A DNA stretch of 64,000 nt, from positions 62,001 through 126,000 of the forward strand of contig AMYY01000001.1 in NCBI GenBank assembly GCA_000335735.1. The letters run 5' to 3'. This stretch comes from an alpha proteobacterium L41A (GTDB lineage Bacteria; Pseudomonadota; Alphaproteobacteria; Caulobacterales; Caulobacteraceae). A program made the translations under genes and the position numbers. Shown one piece after another: positions 45,868-56,274 of the stretch. Under the pieces are notes generated by a model that did not search any database, had not been told where the DNA came from, and saw only the letters and a list, made by a program, of their open reading frames with translations. Numbering within the stretch: the stretch's first letter is position 1; every line of letters starts with the position of its first letter.

Positions 45868-46458
45868 ATGATCCTCGTCGTCGATAACTACGACAGCTTC
45901 ACCTACAATCTCGTCCACTACCTCGCGGAGTTGGGCGCGCCGACGCACGTGGTGCGCAACGACGACCTGTCGGTGGACGAGGCGTGGGCGCTGAACCCCG
46001 CCGCCGTTCTGCTGTCGCCCGGCCCTTGCGCGCCGGATCAGGCGGGCATCTGTTTGCCGTTGATCACGACAGCGCCAGAGTCCATGCCGATCCTGGGCGT
46101 ATGTCTGGGTCATCAGGCCATCGGCCAGGCCTTCGGGGGCGACGTCATCCGCGCCAAGACCCTGATGCACGGCAAGACCTCGCCGATCCTGCATGAGGGC
46201 CAGAGCGTCTTCAACGGCCTGCCCTCGCCATTCACCGCCACACGCTATCACTCGCTGGCGGTCAAGCGCGAAACCCTGCCCGATTGCTTGGAGGTAACTG
46301 CCTGGACCGCCGACGGCGAGATCATGGGTTTGCAACATCGCACCCGCCCGATCCACGGCGTGCAGTTCCACCCCGAATCCATCGCCACCGAACACGGTCA
46401 CGACATGCTGGCCAACTTCCTTAAGATCGCCGGCGTAAAGCGCCTCGCGGCCGCCTGA
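45868..46458 (+). CDS. trpG: anthranilate synthase component II (glutamine amidotransferase)
   Basis: TrpG releases ammonia from glutamine for TrpE. The 196-residue product begins [18 protein letters not shown] and has the nucleophile cysteine in [11 protein letters not shown] near 79 and the histidine/glutamate in [10 protein letters not shown]. The ATG at 45868 is preferred over the open extension to 45832. trpD follows after 2 bp, and trpG-trpD-trpC form an operon. Confidence 0.96.
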   Translation: MILVVDNYDSFTYNLVHYLAELGAPTHVVRNDDLSVDEAWALNPAAVLLSPGPCAPDQAGICLPLITTAPESMPILGVCLGHQAIGQAFGGDVIRAKTLMHGKTSPILHEGQSVFNGLPSPFTATRYHSLAVKRETLPDCLEVTAWTADGEIMGLQHRTRPIHGVQFHPESIATEHGHDMLANFLKIAGVKRLAAA

Positions 46459-46460
46459 CC

Positions 46461-47498
46461 ATGGGCGACGGGTTCAAGCCGATCCTCGCCCGGCTGGTCG
46501 AGGGCCATCCCCTGACGTCGCAGCAGGCGCACGACTTCTTCGCCGCCTGCCTGCGCGGCGAGCCGACCCCGTCGCAAGTCGCCGCCGCCGTCACCGCCAT
46601 GCGGATGCGCGGCGAGACCGTTGACGAAATCGCCGCCTTCGCGGGCGCCATGCGCGAGGCCGCCCTGACGCTGGATCATCCCTATGAGGTGATCGACACC
46701 TGCGGCACCGGGGGCGACGGTCAGCACACCTACAATATCTCGACCGCCGCAGCCCTGGTTTTGGCCGGCGCCGGTCTGAAGGTCGCCAAGCATGGCAATC
46801 GCGCAATGTCATCGAAATCAGGCTCTTCCGACGTTTTGTCGATCCTGGGCGTGAACCTGATGGCGTCGCAGGCGCAGCAGAAGAAGGCGCTGGACGAAGC
46901 CGGTATCTGCTTCCTGTTCGCACCTGCCTATCACGGGGCGATGCGTCATGTCGGACCGGTACGGGCCGAGCTCGGTTTTCGCACCGTCTTCAACCTGTTG
47001 GGACCGCTTTCGAACCCGGCGTCTGCAAGGAGACAGGTCATGGGCGTCTATGATCCGCGCCTGCTGGAGCCGCTGGCCGAGGTGCTGGGCCGGCTCGGCG
47101 CCACACGCGCCTGGACCGTTCATGGCCAAGGCCTGGACGAACTGGCGACTTCCGGCCCCACGGACGTCGCCGAATGGAAGGACGGCGCGGTTCGTCGCTT
47201 CCAGATCACGCCCGAGGATGCCGGCCTGCCGCGCGCCTCTATCGCAGACATCCGTGGCGGCGACGCCGAGGAGAACGCCGTCGCCCTGCGCGCGCTTCTG
47301 GCCGGCGCGGCCGGACCCTACCGCGACATCGTCCTGCTGAACGCCGCCGCCGCCCTCGTTGTGTCCGATCGCGCGGGCGATCTGGCCGAAGGCGTCGCGC
47401 TCGCGGCTGCCGCCATCGACGACGGTCGAGCCGCCGAGGCGCTGGATCGCCTGGCCCGCATCACCTCCACGCCGCTGGAAAGCGAAGAGCCCGCATGA
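46461..47498 (+). CDS. trpD: anthranilate phosphoribosyltransferase
   Basis: TrpD joins anthranilate to phosphoribosyl pyrophosphate. The 345-residue product has DTCGTGGDG near 80-88, [17 protein letters not shown] and [10 protein letters not shown], the family's binding motifs. It overlaps trpC by four bases, so both are translationally coupled. Confidence 0.97.
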   Translation: MGDGFKPILARLVEGHPLTSQQAHDFFAACLRGEPTPSQVAAAVTAMRMRGETVDEIAAFAGAMREAALTLDHPYEVIDTCGTGGDGQHTYNISTAAALVLAGAGLKVAKHGNRAMSSKSGSSDVLSILGVNLMASQAQQKKALDEAGICFLFAPAYHGAMRHVGPVRAELGFRTVFNLLGPLSNPASARRQVMGVYDPRLLEPLAEVLGRLGATRAWTVHGQGLDELATSGPTDVAEWKDGAVRRFQITPEDAGLPRASIADIRGGDAEENAVALRALLAGAAGPYRDIVLLNAAAALVVSDRAGDLAEGVALAAAAIDDGRAAEALDRLARITSTPLESEEPA

Positions 47499-48289
47499 CC
47501 GACGTTCTGGACCGTATCGCCGCCTACAAGCGCGAGGACGTCGCCGCCCGCAAGGCTGCGACCTCACAGGACGCGATCGAAGCCCTGGCCCACGCCGCAT
47601 CGGCGCCGCGCGGCTTTCGCGCCGCCCTGGAGCGGGTGGGAGAGGAAACCGGTCGTCCCGCCCTGATCGCCGAGATCAAGAAGGCCAGCCCGTCCAAGGG
47701 CCTGATCCGGCCCGATTTCGATCCACCGGCCCTTGCCCGCGCCTATGAGGCCGGCGGCGCGGCCTGTCTGTCGGTGCTGACCGATGGCCCCAGCTTCCAG
47801 GGCGACGACGCCTATCTGGGCCAGGCCCGTGAGGCCGTCGCCCTACCCTGCCTGCGCAAGGATTTCCTGGTCGATCCGTGGCAGGTCGCCGAAAGCCGCG
47901 CCCTGGGCGCCGACTGCATCCTGATCATCTTGGCCATGGTCGATGACCGGTTGGCCGCCGAGCTGCTATCGGAAGCCGAACGGTTCGGCATGGATGCGCT
48001 CATAGAGACCCACGACGAGGAAGAAATGGCGCGCGCCTGTGCGCTTGGCGGCGCTCTTGTCGGGGTCAATAACCGCTCGCTGCGCACGTTCGAGGTCGAT
48101 CTGGAAACCACGGAGCGGCTGTCCATGCTGAGCCCCGTTCGGGCCCTGCTGGTCGCGGAGAGCGGCATCTTCACGCCCGACGACGTGGCGCGCGTCTCGG
48201 CCGCGCACGCCCAGGCGATCCTGGTCGGCGAGAGCCTGATGCGTCAGGCCGATGTCGAGGCGGCGACCCGTCAGTTGCTGGCCGCCTGA
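47495..48289 (+). CDS. trpC: indole-3-glycerol-phosphate synthase
   Basis: TrpC closes the indole ring in tryptophan synthesis. The 264-residue product has the beta/alpha barrel motifs [21 protein letters not shown] near 54-74, [24 protein letters not shown] and VAESGI. There is no TrpF fusion. Its ATG overlaps the trpD stop. lexA follows directly after 117 bp; no moaC or moeA lies between. Confidence 0.97.
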   Translation: MTDVLDRIAAYKREDVAARKAATSQDAIEALAHAASAPRGFRAALERVGEETGRPALIAEIKKASPSKGLIRPDFDPPALARAYEAGGAACLSVLTDGPSFQGDDAYLGQAREAVALPCLRKDFLVDPWQVAESRALGADCILIILAMVDDRLAAELLSEAERFGMDALIETHDEEEMARACALGGALVGVNNRSLRTFEVDLETTERLSMLSPVRALLVAESGIFTPDDVARVSAAHAQAILVGESLMRQADVEAATRQLLAA

Positions 48290-48334
48290 CCGACACGCGG
48301 CGGCAAGCCTCGCCGTTAAGTTGACATTAGCAAG

Positions 48335-48349
48335 GAACACTTACAGAAC
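48335..48349. promoter_or_regulatory. LexA (SOS) box 1
   Basis: GAAC-N7-GAAC, the direct-repeat SOS operator of Alphaproteobacteria, lies 58 bp before the lexA ATG. A TTGACA (-35 type) at 48321-48326 lies just ahead, so bound LexA would cover the promoter. Confidence 0.85.
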
Positions 48350-48359
48350 ATCGACAAAT

Positions 48360-48374
48360 GTTCACGGCCCGTTC
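48360..48374. promoter_or_regulatory. LexA (SOS) box 2
   Basis: GTTC-N7-GTTC, the same operator in the opposite orientation, lies 10 bp after box 1. Two boxes suggest tight, cooperative autoregulation of lexA. Confidence 0.75.
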
Positions 48375-48406
48375 CGATTCGTCGGCGGGCGCATGAGGGC
48401 CTGGCG

Positions 48407-49105
48407 ATGCTCACGCGCAAACAGCACGAACTGCTGATGTTCATCCACGAACGCATCCAGGAGACCGGCGTCTCCCCTTCGTTCGACGAGATGAAGGAGG
48501 CGCTCGATCTGGCCTCAAAGTCCGGCATTCACCGGCTGATCACGGCGCTGGAGGAACGCGGCTTCATCCGCCGGCTCGCTCACCGCGCCCGCGCGCTGGA
48601 AGTCACGAAACTGCCGGAACAGGCGACGGCCGGCGCGCCGCGCGGTCGCGCCGGGTTCAAGCCCGACGTCATCGAGGGCGGCGGGGGTGTCCGACCTGCC
48701 GCCGCGATGGCGGCCAACGACACCCGCGAACTGCCGTTGATGGGCAAGATCGCCGCCGGCACGCCGATCGATGCGATCGAGCATGAAACCGCCCGCTATC
48801 CGGTTCCGGAGTCCATGCTGGGCTCAGGCGAGCACTACCTGCTGGAGATCGAAGGCGACTCCATGATCGAGGCCGGCATCCTGAACGGCGACATGGTGGT
48901 GATCAAATCGACCGACAGTGCCGCCTCCGGCGAGATCGTGGTGGCTCTGGTCGAGGGTGAGCAGGCGACGCTGAAGCGCCTTCGCAAGAAGGGTGCGTCG
49001 ATCGCGCTGGAGCCCGCCAATCGCAACTATGAGACCAAGATCTACGGCTCCGATCAGGTCGCCGTTCAGGGCAAGCTGGTCGGCCTCATGCGCCGGTATC
49101 ACTGA
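48407..49105 (+). CDS. lexA: SOS repressor LexA
   Basis: LexA represses DNA-damage genes and cleaves itself when RecA filaments form. The 232-residue product has an N-terminal winged helix ([28 protein letters not shown], then [21 protein letters not shown]) and a C-terminal S24 peptidase domain with the cleavage site Ala117-Gly118, catalytic S152 in GDSM and K190 in ATLKRL. Two GTTC-type operators precede it. It ends with a 20-bp overlap with comEC on the other strand. Confidence 0.97.
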   Translation: MLTRKQHELLMFIHERIQETGVSPSFDEMKEALDLASKSGIHRLITALEERGFIRRLAHRARALEVTKLPEQATAGAPRGRAGFKPDVIEGGGGVRPAAAMAANDTRELPLMGKIAAGTPIDAIEHETARYPVPESMLGSGEHYLLEIEGDSMIEAGILNGDMVVIKSTDSAASGEIVVALVEGEQATLKRLRKKGASIALEPANRNYETKIYGSDQVAVQGKLVGLMRRYH

Positions 49106-51272
49106 TGTCCGGATTGGACTGACGCGTCCAGGGGCGGTCGCCGCGAATGTCGGCCGTCCACACCGCGCGCCATCGATCCGGCTCACCCGAACTGACGCGC
49201 CACAACTCCACCGCCCCACCCCGCGCAAAGTCCACGCCGTCCAGGACAAGGCGATCCTGACAGGCGCTTGGGATCGACGAGACGACGGCGCGGACGCTGA
49301 CGACGGGCGCTGCGCGGCATAACGTCTCCATCTGATCGGAGCTCGGCGACTTTCGCCCCCACCAGATCGCCACGGGATCCGCCTCATTGGTGTCCGGTCG
49401 ACAGGAGAAGCGGTCGCAGACCCAGCCCGTCTCCGACCGATCCATCATGGTCAGCCCTCGTCGCCGCGACCAGAGATCCACCGCAAACTCGCGCACGCCA
49501 GGCCGGACCACGACGGCCGCCTGATCACGGTGAAAGGCGGCGTTCGTCCCGCCATCGCCAATCCAAAGGTCCGGCGTCGGTTCACGCGGCCAGATCAGGA
49601 CGGCGGCTGCGAACGGCAGTCCCAACCAGCGCAGGCGGCCCTGCCACAGACAGACGAACAACACCCCCAGAAAGGCGATCGGCAGGACATAGTTCGGCGC
49701 GCTGGCGACCGTTCTGACCGCGCCGGGCAATCCTGCTGTCCACGTGCCGATCGCCAGCATCAGATCCACGCCCCATCCCGCGACCGCCAGGAACGGTCCC
49801 CCCAGCCCCAAGGGCTCAAGCGCTGCGCCCAAGGCCAGCGCCGGCATCAGGATGAAGTCCGCCACGGGCGACGTGCCGAGATTGGCCAGCAGTCCATACA
49901 TGGCCGTGCGGTTGAAATGCTGCATGGCGAATGGTCCCGTCGCCAATCCTGCGACGACGCTGGCCGCCACAGCCGCCGTCAACCACCCGCCCAGCCGTTG
50001 GACTGCCAGGATCGGCCAAGGCGCGGATATTTCGCGCGGGCGTTTCGGCCAGGCCTCGACCAGGGCGACCAGGGCCGCCGTCGCCGCGAACGACATCTGG
50101 AAACCCGGCGTGACGATGGCTTCAGGCTGGATCGCCAGAACGATAAAGGCCGCCACAGCCAGGCCATGCATCGTCACCGCCTGTCGATCCAGCAGAATGG
50201 CGAGAAAGGCGATGGAGGCGGTGATGGCGGCCCGCTCGGCCGGGGGCGGCGCGCCCGACACCACCAGATAGACCCCGACCGCCGTCAGGCCCGCCAAGGC
50301 CGCGACCTTCTTGCCGTGAACCCGCAGGGCCAACCAGGGCCAGGCCGCCACGCCCAACCGCACGGCGAAGAAGACGAAACCGCCGACGATGGCCATATGC
50401 AGCCCTGACACCGACAGGATGTGCGCCAGGCCGGAATCGCGCATCACGTCCATGTCCTCCTGACTGATCCAGGTTTCATGGCTGGTGGTCATGGCGGCGG
50501 CGATCCCGCCGGTCCGTTCGCCGAGCCTCGCCACAATCCGCTCGGCCAGTGCGAAGCGAGCGCCGTTGACCGCCATTTCAAGTCGAAGTCGCCACGGCGG
50601 CGGGGCAAGCTCGGCCCCACGCGTTTCACTCAAGGCGAACGCTACGCCGCCCATGCCTTGGAAGAAGGCGTTGCGCCCGAAATCGTAGGCGCCGGGGCTG
50701 GCCGGCGCAGGCGGCGGATTCAGAATGCCGAACAGGCGGATCGCTTCGCCGGGCCGCGGCGGCTCGCCCCGCACCGTCGCCCGCAGGCGAACTGGCGTCT
50801 GTTCGGGCGTCAGTCCGCGAATCCAGACCGGCGCGATCACGACCCGCGCGCCTCGCTGACCCGGGCTGTCGACATCGACGACCCAGGCTTCGATCACGGT
50901 CGGTTCGCTGAGGGCGGGCGCGATTGGCGCGGCGACGGCTTCGGTGCGCACCTTGGCCGCCGCCAGCCCGCCTGACACGCAGGCCAGCATCAAGAGCAGC
51001 CATGTCAGGCGCCGCGACCCGCCCCACCGTCGCGCCACGACCCACAGCCCAACGGCCAAGGCGGCGCCCAGCAACAAGGGCCACAAGACCGGCTCGGCTC
51101 GCAGGGCGAAATAGACGCCGCCGCCCGCGCCGAATGCGACCGGCGCCCATAGCCGCCATCTCAGGGTCTGGGCGGCGACCTCGGCCTGCAGCCAGGCGCG
51201 CAATCGCGCAGCGGGGGTAGGTTTTGCCGCATCGGGGCGTATAAGGGCCTCGCTTACGGACCCCTCCCCCAT
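49086..51272 (-). CDS. comEC: ComEC/Rec2 family DNA-uptake channel
   Basis: ComEC forms the inner-membrane channel for single-stranded DNA uptake in transformation. The product is about 728 residues with many membrane helices, an N-terminal DUF4131-like domain, and the competence core [19 protein letters not shown] near 280-300 and [21 protein letters not shown]-terminal metallo-beta-lactamase-like domain is reduced: it has no clear HxHxD motif. The start is uncertain: ATG 51272 pairs divergently with the gltX start, and a GTG at 51299 is also open. Confidence 0.9.
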   Translation of the reverse strand: MGEGSVSEALIRPDAAKPTPAARLRAWLQAEVAAQTLRWRLWAPVAFGAGGGVYFALRAEPVLWPLLLGAALAVGLWVVARRWGGSRRLTWLLLMLACVSGGLAAAKVRTEAVAAPIAPALSEPTVIEAWVVDVDSPGQRGARVVIAPVWIRGLTPEQTPVRLRATVRGEPPRPGEAIRLFGILNPPPAPASPGAYDFGRNAFFQGMGGVAFALSETRGAELAPPPWRLRLEMAVNGARFALAERIVARLGERTGGIAAAMTTSHETWISQEDMDVMRDSGLAHILSVSGLHMAIVGGFVFFAVRLGVAAWPWLALRVHGKKVAALAGLTAVGVYLVVSGAPPPAERAAITASIAFLAILLDRQAVTMHGLAVAAFIVLAIQPEAIVTPGFQMSFAATAALVALVEAWPKRPREISAPWPILAVQRLGGWLTAAVAASVVAGLATGPFAMQHFNRTAMYGLLANLGTSPVADFILMPALALGAALEPLGLGGPFLAVAGWGVDLMLAIGTWTAGLPGAVRTVASAPNYVLPIAFLGVLFVCLWQGRLRWLGLPFAAAVLIWPREPTPDLWIGDGGTNAAFHRDQAAVVVRPGVREFAVDLWSRRRGLTMMDRSETGWVCDRFSCRPDTNEADPVAIWWGRKSPSSDQMETLCRAAPVVSVRAVVSSIPSACQDRLVLDGVDFARGGAVELWRVSSGEPDRWRAVWTADIRGDRPWTRQSNPDISDTGA

Positions 51273-52686
51273 GACCTCACATTCTTCGACTGTCGTCACC
51301 CGCTTCGCCCCCTCGCCGACAGGCTATCTGCATATCGGCGGGGCGAGAACCGCTTTGTTCAACTGGCTGTACGCCAAGAGACACGCTGGACGTTTCCTGA
51401 TCCGTGTCGAGGATACCGACCGCGAACGCTCGACGGATGAGGCGGTGAAGGCCATTTTCGACGGGCTGAGCTGGCTGGAGCTGTTCGCCGACGACGAGCC
51501 GGTGTTCCAGTTCAGCCGCGCCGACCGCCACCGCGAAGTAGTCGATCAACTGCTTGAAACCGGCCATGCCTATCGCGACTACACTTCGGCCGAGGAGACC
51601 GGTCGTCTGCGTGACGAGGCCAAGGCTGAAAAGCGCACCTTCGAATCGCCCTGGCGCGACCGTCAGCCGACTGTGGACGATCTGGCCCTGCCTCACGTCG
51701 TGCGCTTCCGCCGGCCAAAGGCGACGACGGTCACGGTGGCCGATGAGGTTCAGGGTGATGTGAACTGGTCGACCGACGACCTGGACGATCTGGTGCTGCT
51801 GCGTTCGGACGGCGCGCCGACCTATAACCTCGCCGTCGTCGTGGACGACCACGACATGGGCGTGACCCACGTCATTCGCGGCGACGATCATCTGAACAAC
51901 GCCGCGCGCCAGAGCCTGATCTACGATGCGCTGGGCTGGACGCGCCCGACCTTCGCCCACATCCCCCTGATCCACGGACCGGACGGCGCGAAGTTGTCGA
52001 AGCGTCACGGCGCCCAGGCGGTGCATGAATACGCCGAGATGGGCTACTTGCCCGAGGCCATGCGCAACTATCTGGCCCGCCTGGGGTGGGCTCACGGCGA
52101 CGATGAACTGTTCAGCGACGCCCAAGCCATCGAATGGTTCGATCTCGCCGGCATCGGCCAGGCGCCGGCCCGCCTGGATTTCGACAAGCTGGCGCACGTC
52201 AATTCGCACTGGCTGCGCCTCGCCGACGATGAACGGCTCGCCAAGCTGACGCTGGATGCGCATCTGCAGAAGGGCCACGCCCTGGCGGAGGCGGACGAAG
52301 CCCGCCTCCAGCGCGCTATGCCGTTCGTCAAGGACCGCGCCAAGACGATCCCCGATCTGGCCGACCAGACGGCTTTCGTCCTGAAATCCCGTCCACTGAT
52401 CCTGGACGACAAGGCAAAGGCGCTGCTGTCCGGCGAGACGCTGGGTCGCCTCGCCCGTCTGCGCGAGCGGCTGTCCCTGTTCCAATCCTGGGATGTCTTC
52501 GCGCTGGAAGCCGAGCTCAAGGCCTTTGCGGAATCCGAGGGCGTCGGGTTCGGAAAAATCGGCCCGCCGATGCGCGCGGCGCTTACCGCAGGGTCAACAT
52601 CACCTGATATTGCACGAACTTTGTCGGCTCTTGGGCGCGACGAAAGTCTCGGGCGCTTGGATGATGCGCTGCAACAGACTAAGTGA
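51271..52686 (+). CDS. gltX: glutamyl-tRNA synthetase
   Basis: GltX charges tRNA-Glu. The 471-residue product has the HIGH-type motif YLHIGGART near 21, the family block RVEDTDRERST, and the KMSKS-type motif AKLSKRHG near 240. No Shine-Dalgarno is visible before the ATG (the upstream bases are pyrimidine-rich), and the start shares CATG with the comEC start, so initiation may be leaderless or from a promoter inside comEC. Confidence 0.97.
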   Translation: MTSHSSTVVTRFAPSPTGYLHIGGARTALFNWLYAKRHAGRFLIRVEDTDRERSTDEAVKAIFDGLSWLELFADDEPVFQFSRADRHREVVDQLLETGHAYRDYTSAEETGRLRDEAKAEKRTFESPWRDRQPTVDDLALPHVVRFRRPKATTVTVADEVQGDVNWSTDDLDDLVLLRSDGAPTYNLAVVVDDHDMGVTHVIRGDDHLNNAARQSLIYDALGWTRPTFAHIPLIHGPDGAKLSKRHGAQAVHEYAEMGYLPEAMRNYLARLGWAHGDDELFSDAQAIEWFDLAGIGQAPARLDFDKLAHVNSHWLRLADDERLAKLTLDAHLQKGHALAEADEARLQRAMPFVKDRAKTIPDLADQTAFVLKSRPLILDDKAKALLSGETLGRLARLRERLSLFQSWDVFALEAELKAFAESEGVGFGKIGPPMRAALTAGSTSPDIARTLSALGRDESLGRLDDALQQTK

Positions 52687-52751
52687 TCACCCACAAACCA
52701 AAAGCGGCCGACGCCTCCCCGCGCCTGGACGTGTGATGCAAAGGGGCATTC

Positions 52752-54053
52752 ATGACTGAACAAGCCAAACCCGCCGGCTCGGCGACCCTGTCCTTCGAGG
52801 ACAAGACGATCGAGTTGCCGGTCCTTTCGGGCTCCACCGGCCCGGACGTCATCGACATCCGCAAACTCTATGCGGGAACGGGCGCCTTCACCTTCGACCC
52901 CGGCTTCACCTCGACGGCGGCCTGTGAATCGGCACTGACCTATATCGACGGCGACGCCGGCGTGCTGCTGCACCGCGGCTATCCGATCGACCAGCTGGCG
53001 TCGAAGTCGAACTTCCTGGAAGTCTGCCACCTGCTGCTGCACGGCGAACTGCCGACCGCCGCCCAGTTCGAGAAGTTCGAAAACAGCATCACCACACACA
53101 CGATGCTGCACGCCCAGTTCGACCGCTTCTTCGAAGGCTTCCGCCGCGACGCCCACCCGATGTCGATCATGGTCGGCACCGTCGGCGCCCTGTCGGCCTT
53201 CTATCACGACAGCCTGGACATCCATGATCCTGTGCAACGCGACATCTCGGCCATTCGCCTGATCGCCAAGATGCCGACGATCGCGGCGCGGGCCTATAAG
53301 TATCACGTCGGCCAGCCCTTCATCTCGCCGCGCAACGACCTGTCCTACGCTGAAAACTTCCTGCGCATGTGCTTCGCCGTGCCGGCCGAAGACTATCATG
53401 TCGATCCGGCCCTGGTTCGCGCCATGGACCGCATCTTCACCCTGCACGCCGACCACGAACAGAACGCCTCGACCTCGACCGTCCGCCTGGCCGGTTCGTC
53501 GGGCGCCAATCCGTTCGCCTGTATCGCCGCCGGCATCGCCTGCCTCTGGGGCCCGTCGCACGGCGGCGCCAACGAAGAGGCGCTGAACATGCTCAAGGAA
53601 ATCGGTACGCCCGACAAGATTCCTGAGTTCATCCAGGGCGTTAAGGATCGCAGGTACAAGCTGATGGGCTTCGGTCACCGCGTGTACAAGAACTACGATC
53701 CTCGCGCCAAGGTCATGCAGCAGTCGGCCTATGAAGTGCTGGCCGCCACCGGCCGCGAGAACGATCCGCTGTTCCTGGTCGCCAAGGAGCTGGAGAAGGT
53801 CGCCCTGTCGGACGAATACTTCACCTCGCGTAAGCTGTTCCCGAACGTCGACTTCTATTCCGGCATCACCCTGTCGGCGATGGGCTTCCCGACCACCATG
53901 TTCACCGTCCTGTTCGCCCTGGCCCGCACCGTGGGCTGGATCGCTCAGTGGCAGGAAATGATGGCCGATCCGTCGCAGAAGATCGGTCGCCCGCGTCAGC
54001 TCTACACCGGTCCGACCCAGCGCGATTACGTGCCGATCGAACAACGCGGCTGA
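52752..54053 (+). CDS. gltA: citrate synthase
   Basis: GltA condenses oxaloacetate with acetyl-CoA in the TCA cycle. The 433-residue product is the type II hexameric form, with an N-terminal beta domain and the catalytic histidines in [13 protein letters not shown] and [14 protein letters not shown] plus the aspartate in [20 protein letters not shown] VDFYSG. The ATG follows AAGGGG by 6 bases. A strong terminator follows. Confidence 0.98.
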   Translation: MTEQAKPAGSATLSFEDKTIELPVLSGSTGPDVIDIRKLYAGTGAFTFDPGFTSTAACESALTYIDGDAGVLLHRGYPIDQLASKSNFLEVCHLLLHGELPTAAQFEKFENSITTHTMLHAQFDRFFEGFRRDAHPMSIMVGTVGALSAFYHDSLDIHDPVQRDISAIRLIAKMPTIAARAYKYHVGQPFISPRNDLSYAENFLRMCFAVPAEDYHVDPALVRAMDRIFTLHADHEQNASTSTVRLAGSSGANPFACIAAGIACLWGPSHGGANEEALNMLKEIGTPDKIPEFIQGVKDRRYKLMGFGHRVYKNYDPRAKVMQQSAYEVLAATGRENDPLFLVAKELEKVALSDEYFTSRKLFPNVDFYSGITLSAMGFPTTMFTVLFALARTVGWIAQWQEMMADPSQKIGRPRQLYTGPTQRDYVPIEQRG

Positions 54054-54070
54054 CACGTCGGCTAAAATGC

Positions 54071-54101
54071 AAAACGCCGGGGAGACATCCCCGGCGTTTT
54101 T
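54071..54101. terminator. bidirectional terminator between gltA and the FUSC gene
   Basis: A 13-bp perfect stem (AAAACGCCGGGGA with TCCCCGGCGTTTT) around GACA is followed by T-runs on both strands (TTTTTCTTT on the plus strand; TTTTGC on the minus). It lies 17 bp after gltA and 9 bp before the end of the minus-strand FUSC gene. Confidence 0.92.
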
Positions 54102-54109
54102 CTTTGTCG

Positions 54110-55102
54110 TCAGACCAGCTTCAGATCCGCGAACCGCGCGGCCAGGTCGTCCAGATCGCGATGCATATGGGCCACGCCGATCGCAGCAGCGCCCAGAGCC
54201 ACATCGTCGCCCTCGACAGCCATGGACAGAGCCAGGCTTTGGTCGATCGCACCCATGGGCTGGGCGGCCCTGCCTTCAGACAGAGCCTTGAGTTGCTCCA
54301 CCGCGCGCTCCGCGTCCTGCGACCAGGGATCCAGCCGTGCGCCTGCACTCTCGGCCTGGAAACCGCGCCCCAAGATGACGATGTCGCTGCGCACGCGCCA
54401 GAAGGCGCGAACGAGCGCGGCCCGGTCCGCCGTCTCGCGTTGCGGGCCGGGCAGATCGATGACGTTCTTGGCCGCCTGACCCAGCGCATCCAGCCGCCGC
54501 TTAAGGTCGGCATGACGGCGCGAAATCTCGGACGCATCGTCCGGGGCGGCCTTTGAAACCAGAGCCAACAGCCCCGCCGCTTCGCCCGCCGCCTCGCGCG
54601 CCTGAAGTTTGAAGGACTGCCCGGCATGGCGCGGAAACAGGGCCAGGATCGCCAGCACGCCGACACCGCTGCCGACGAGGATTTCCATCACTCTATCCAG
54701 CGCGAGGGACGCCGGCCCCTCTGCGCCCGTCCCGCCGGCAATGACGATGGTGGCGGTGACGGGTGCGACCTTCAGCCATGGCCGCCCGGCTGCGAAGAAG
54801 GCCAGCAGCCCCGCAGAGACGGCGATGCTCAGGGCCATGCTTTCCAGGCCCGGCGGACGGAGGAAGGCGAACACAGCCCCCGCCAGCGCTCCGGTCGCCG
54901 TGCCGATGGCCCGGTCGCACGCAACGGTCAGGACGCCGCCGCCGACGCTCGCCTGGATGACGACGATGGCGGAAATCACGCTCCAGTATGGGTGCGGCAG
55001 GTTCAGCCAGGTCGCGAGATAGAGCGCGGCCATCGCACCGACCGCCATCTGAAGCGCGGCGCGGACCTCGGCCGCACGTCGCGGACTGAACGCCCGCGCC
55101 AT
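54110..55102 (-). CDS. FUSC family (aromatic acid exporter-like) membrane protein
   Basis: The 330-residue product has about five to six membrane helices in the first 155 residues (from AALQMAVGAMAALYL to GVGVLAILALF) and then a soluble helical region. The motif HPYWSVISAIVVIQASVGGG near 37-56 is typical of FUSC/YccS/ArAE exporters. Half-size proteins of this type are common; substrate unknown. It is 2 bp upstream of nothing recognisable and 2 bp after lpxB in the minus direction, so it may share the lpx transcript. Confidence 0.85.
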   Translation of the reverse strand: MARAFSPRRAAEVRAALQMAVGAMAALYLATWLNLPHPYWSVISAIVVIQASVGGGVLTVACDRAIGTATGALAGAVFAFLRPPGLESMALSIAVSAGLLAFFAAGRPWLKVAPVTATIVIAGGTGAEGPASLALDRVMEILVGSGVGVLAILALFPRHAGQSFKLQAREAAGEAAGLLALVSKAAPDDASEISRRHADLKRRLDALGQAAKNVIDLPGPQRETADRAALVRAFWRVRSDIVILGRGFQAESAGARLDPWSQDAERAVEQLKALSEGRAAQPMGAIDQSLALSMAVEGDDVALGAAAIGVAHMHRDLDDLAARFADLKLV

Positions 55103-55104
55103 CG

Positions 55105-56274
55105 TCAGTTCGCCGATTTGGCGGCAATGACCCTGAGCACGGCGTCGGCAGCCAATTCGGACGGGTCCGGGCCTCCGCGCCCCATCAGGTCCAATGCCGC
55201 CGTCTGCCGACGCGCCTGTTCGGCCGCCAGGGCCGGGTCGGCCAACAGTCGCCCGACCGCCGCCGTCAGGATGGCCGGGGTCGCCTCGTGCTGAATGAAC
55301 TCGGGCGCGATCCGGTCGTCAGCCGCGACATTGAACAGGGTGATGTGTTTGGCCGTCACGAACCGCTTCATCAGCTGGTAGCTGAGCCCGTCGATCTTGT
55401 AGGCGATGACCATCGGCGCGCCCGCCAGCGCGAGCTCGGTCGACACGGTGCCGCTGGTGGCCAGGGCGACGGTCGCGGCGCGCATGGCGTCATACTTTTC
55501 GGCTTCGTCGACCAGATGAACGCGGAAGGGCCAAGCGGCGACGCGGGCCGCAACATCGTGAGCGACCGTCCCTGCGGCGACCACGGCGACTTCAAGGCCG
55601 GGGTTCATGGTCTTCAGTTTTCTGACCGTCGCCTCATAGACGGGGGCCATTCGGGTGATCTCACTGGGCCGGCTGCCGGGCAGCACCAAGAGAAGCTGCG
55701 CATCGGCCGCGATCCCACGACTCGCGCGGAACGCTGCACCGTCCGCAGCATCCACCTTCATATGAAGCGCTGACGAACCGACCACGGTCGTCGGCAGGCC
55801 CTCGCGCTCGAACCAGGGCGCATCAAAGCCATAGAGGGCGAGCAAATGATCGACGGCCCCTGCCAAGGTCTTGGCCCGGCCCGGCCGCGATGCCCAGACC
55901 TGAGGCCCGACATACTTGATCAGCGGCAGGTCCGGTCGCGCAGCCCGGATCGCCTTGGCCACACGGATCGTGAAGCCCCAACTGTCGATCAGAACCACGG
56001 CGTCAGGCTTTTCCCGCTCGGCCAGCGCCGCCGTCTGCTCGACGCGCCGCTTGACCTTGCCATAGGCGCGCAACCCCTCGATCCAGCCCAGGATCGACAG
56101 TTCGGCGATATCGAACGGGCTGACCACGCCCTCGGCCGCCATCTTGGGCCCGCCGACGCCGACAAAGGCCACATCGGCCCCCAACCGCGCCTTCAACGCC
56201 TTGGCCAGACCGGCGCCCAGCGCATCGCCCGAAGCCTCCGCCGCCACCAGCATGATCGTCAGCGGACGGCTCAC
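55105..56274 (-). CDS. lpxB: lipid-A-disaccharide synthase
   Basis: LpxB joins UDP-diacylglucosamine and lipid X into the lipid A disaccharide. The 389-residue product has the family motifs AAEASGDALGAGL near 11-23, FVGVGGPKM, VLIDSWGFTIRVA, KYVGPQVWASRPGRA and VLPGSRPSEI. It overlaps lpxI by four bases. It is the last lpx gene in the minus-strand run. Confidence 0.97.
   Translation of the reverse strand: MSRPLTIMLVAAEASGDALGAGLAKALKARLGADVAFVGVGGPKMAAEGVVSPFDIAELSILGWIEGLRAYGKVKRRVEQTAALAEREKPDAVVLIDSWGFTIRVAKAIRAARPDLPLIKYVGPQVWASRPGRAKTLAGAVDHLLALYGFDAPWFEREGLPTTVVGSSALHMKVDAADGAAFRASRGIAADAQLLLVLPGSRPSEITRMAPVYEATVRKLKTMNPGLEVAVVAAGTVAHDVAARVAAWPFRVHLVDEAEKYDAMRAATVALATSGTVSTELALAGAPMVIAYKIDGLSYQLMKRFVTAKHITLFNVAADDRIAPEFIQHEATPAILTAAVGRLLADPALAAEQARRQTAALDLMGRGGPDPSELAADAVLRVIAAKSAN

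Noticed and set aside
44000..45880. Search for a trp attenuator (leader peptide with Trp codons) before trpE and trpG
   Set aside because: trpE is translationally coupled to ppiD with no leader, and the trpG upstream region has no run of Trp codons or stem set.
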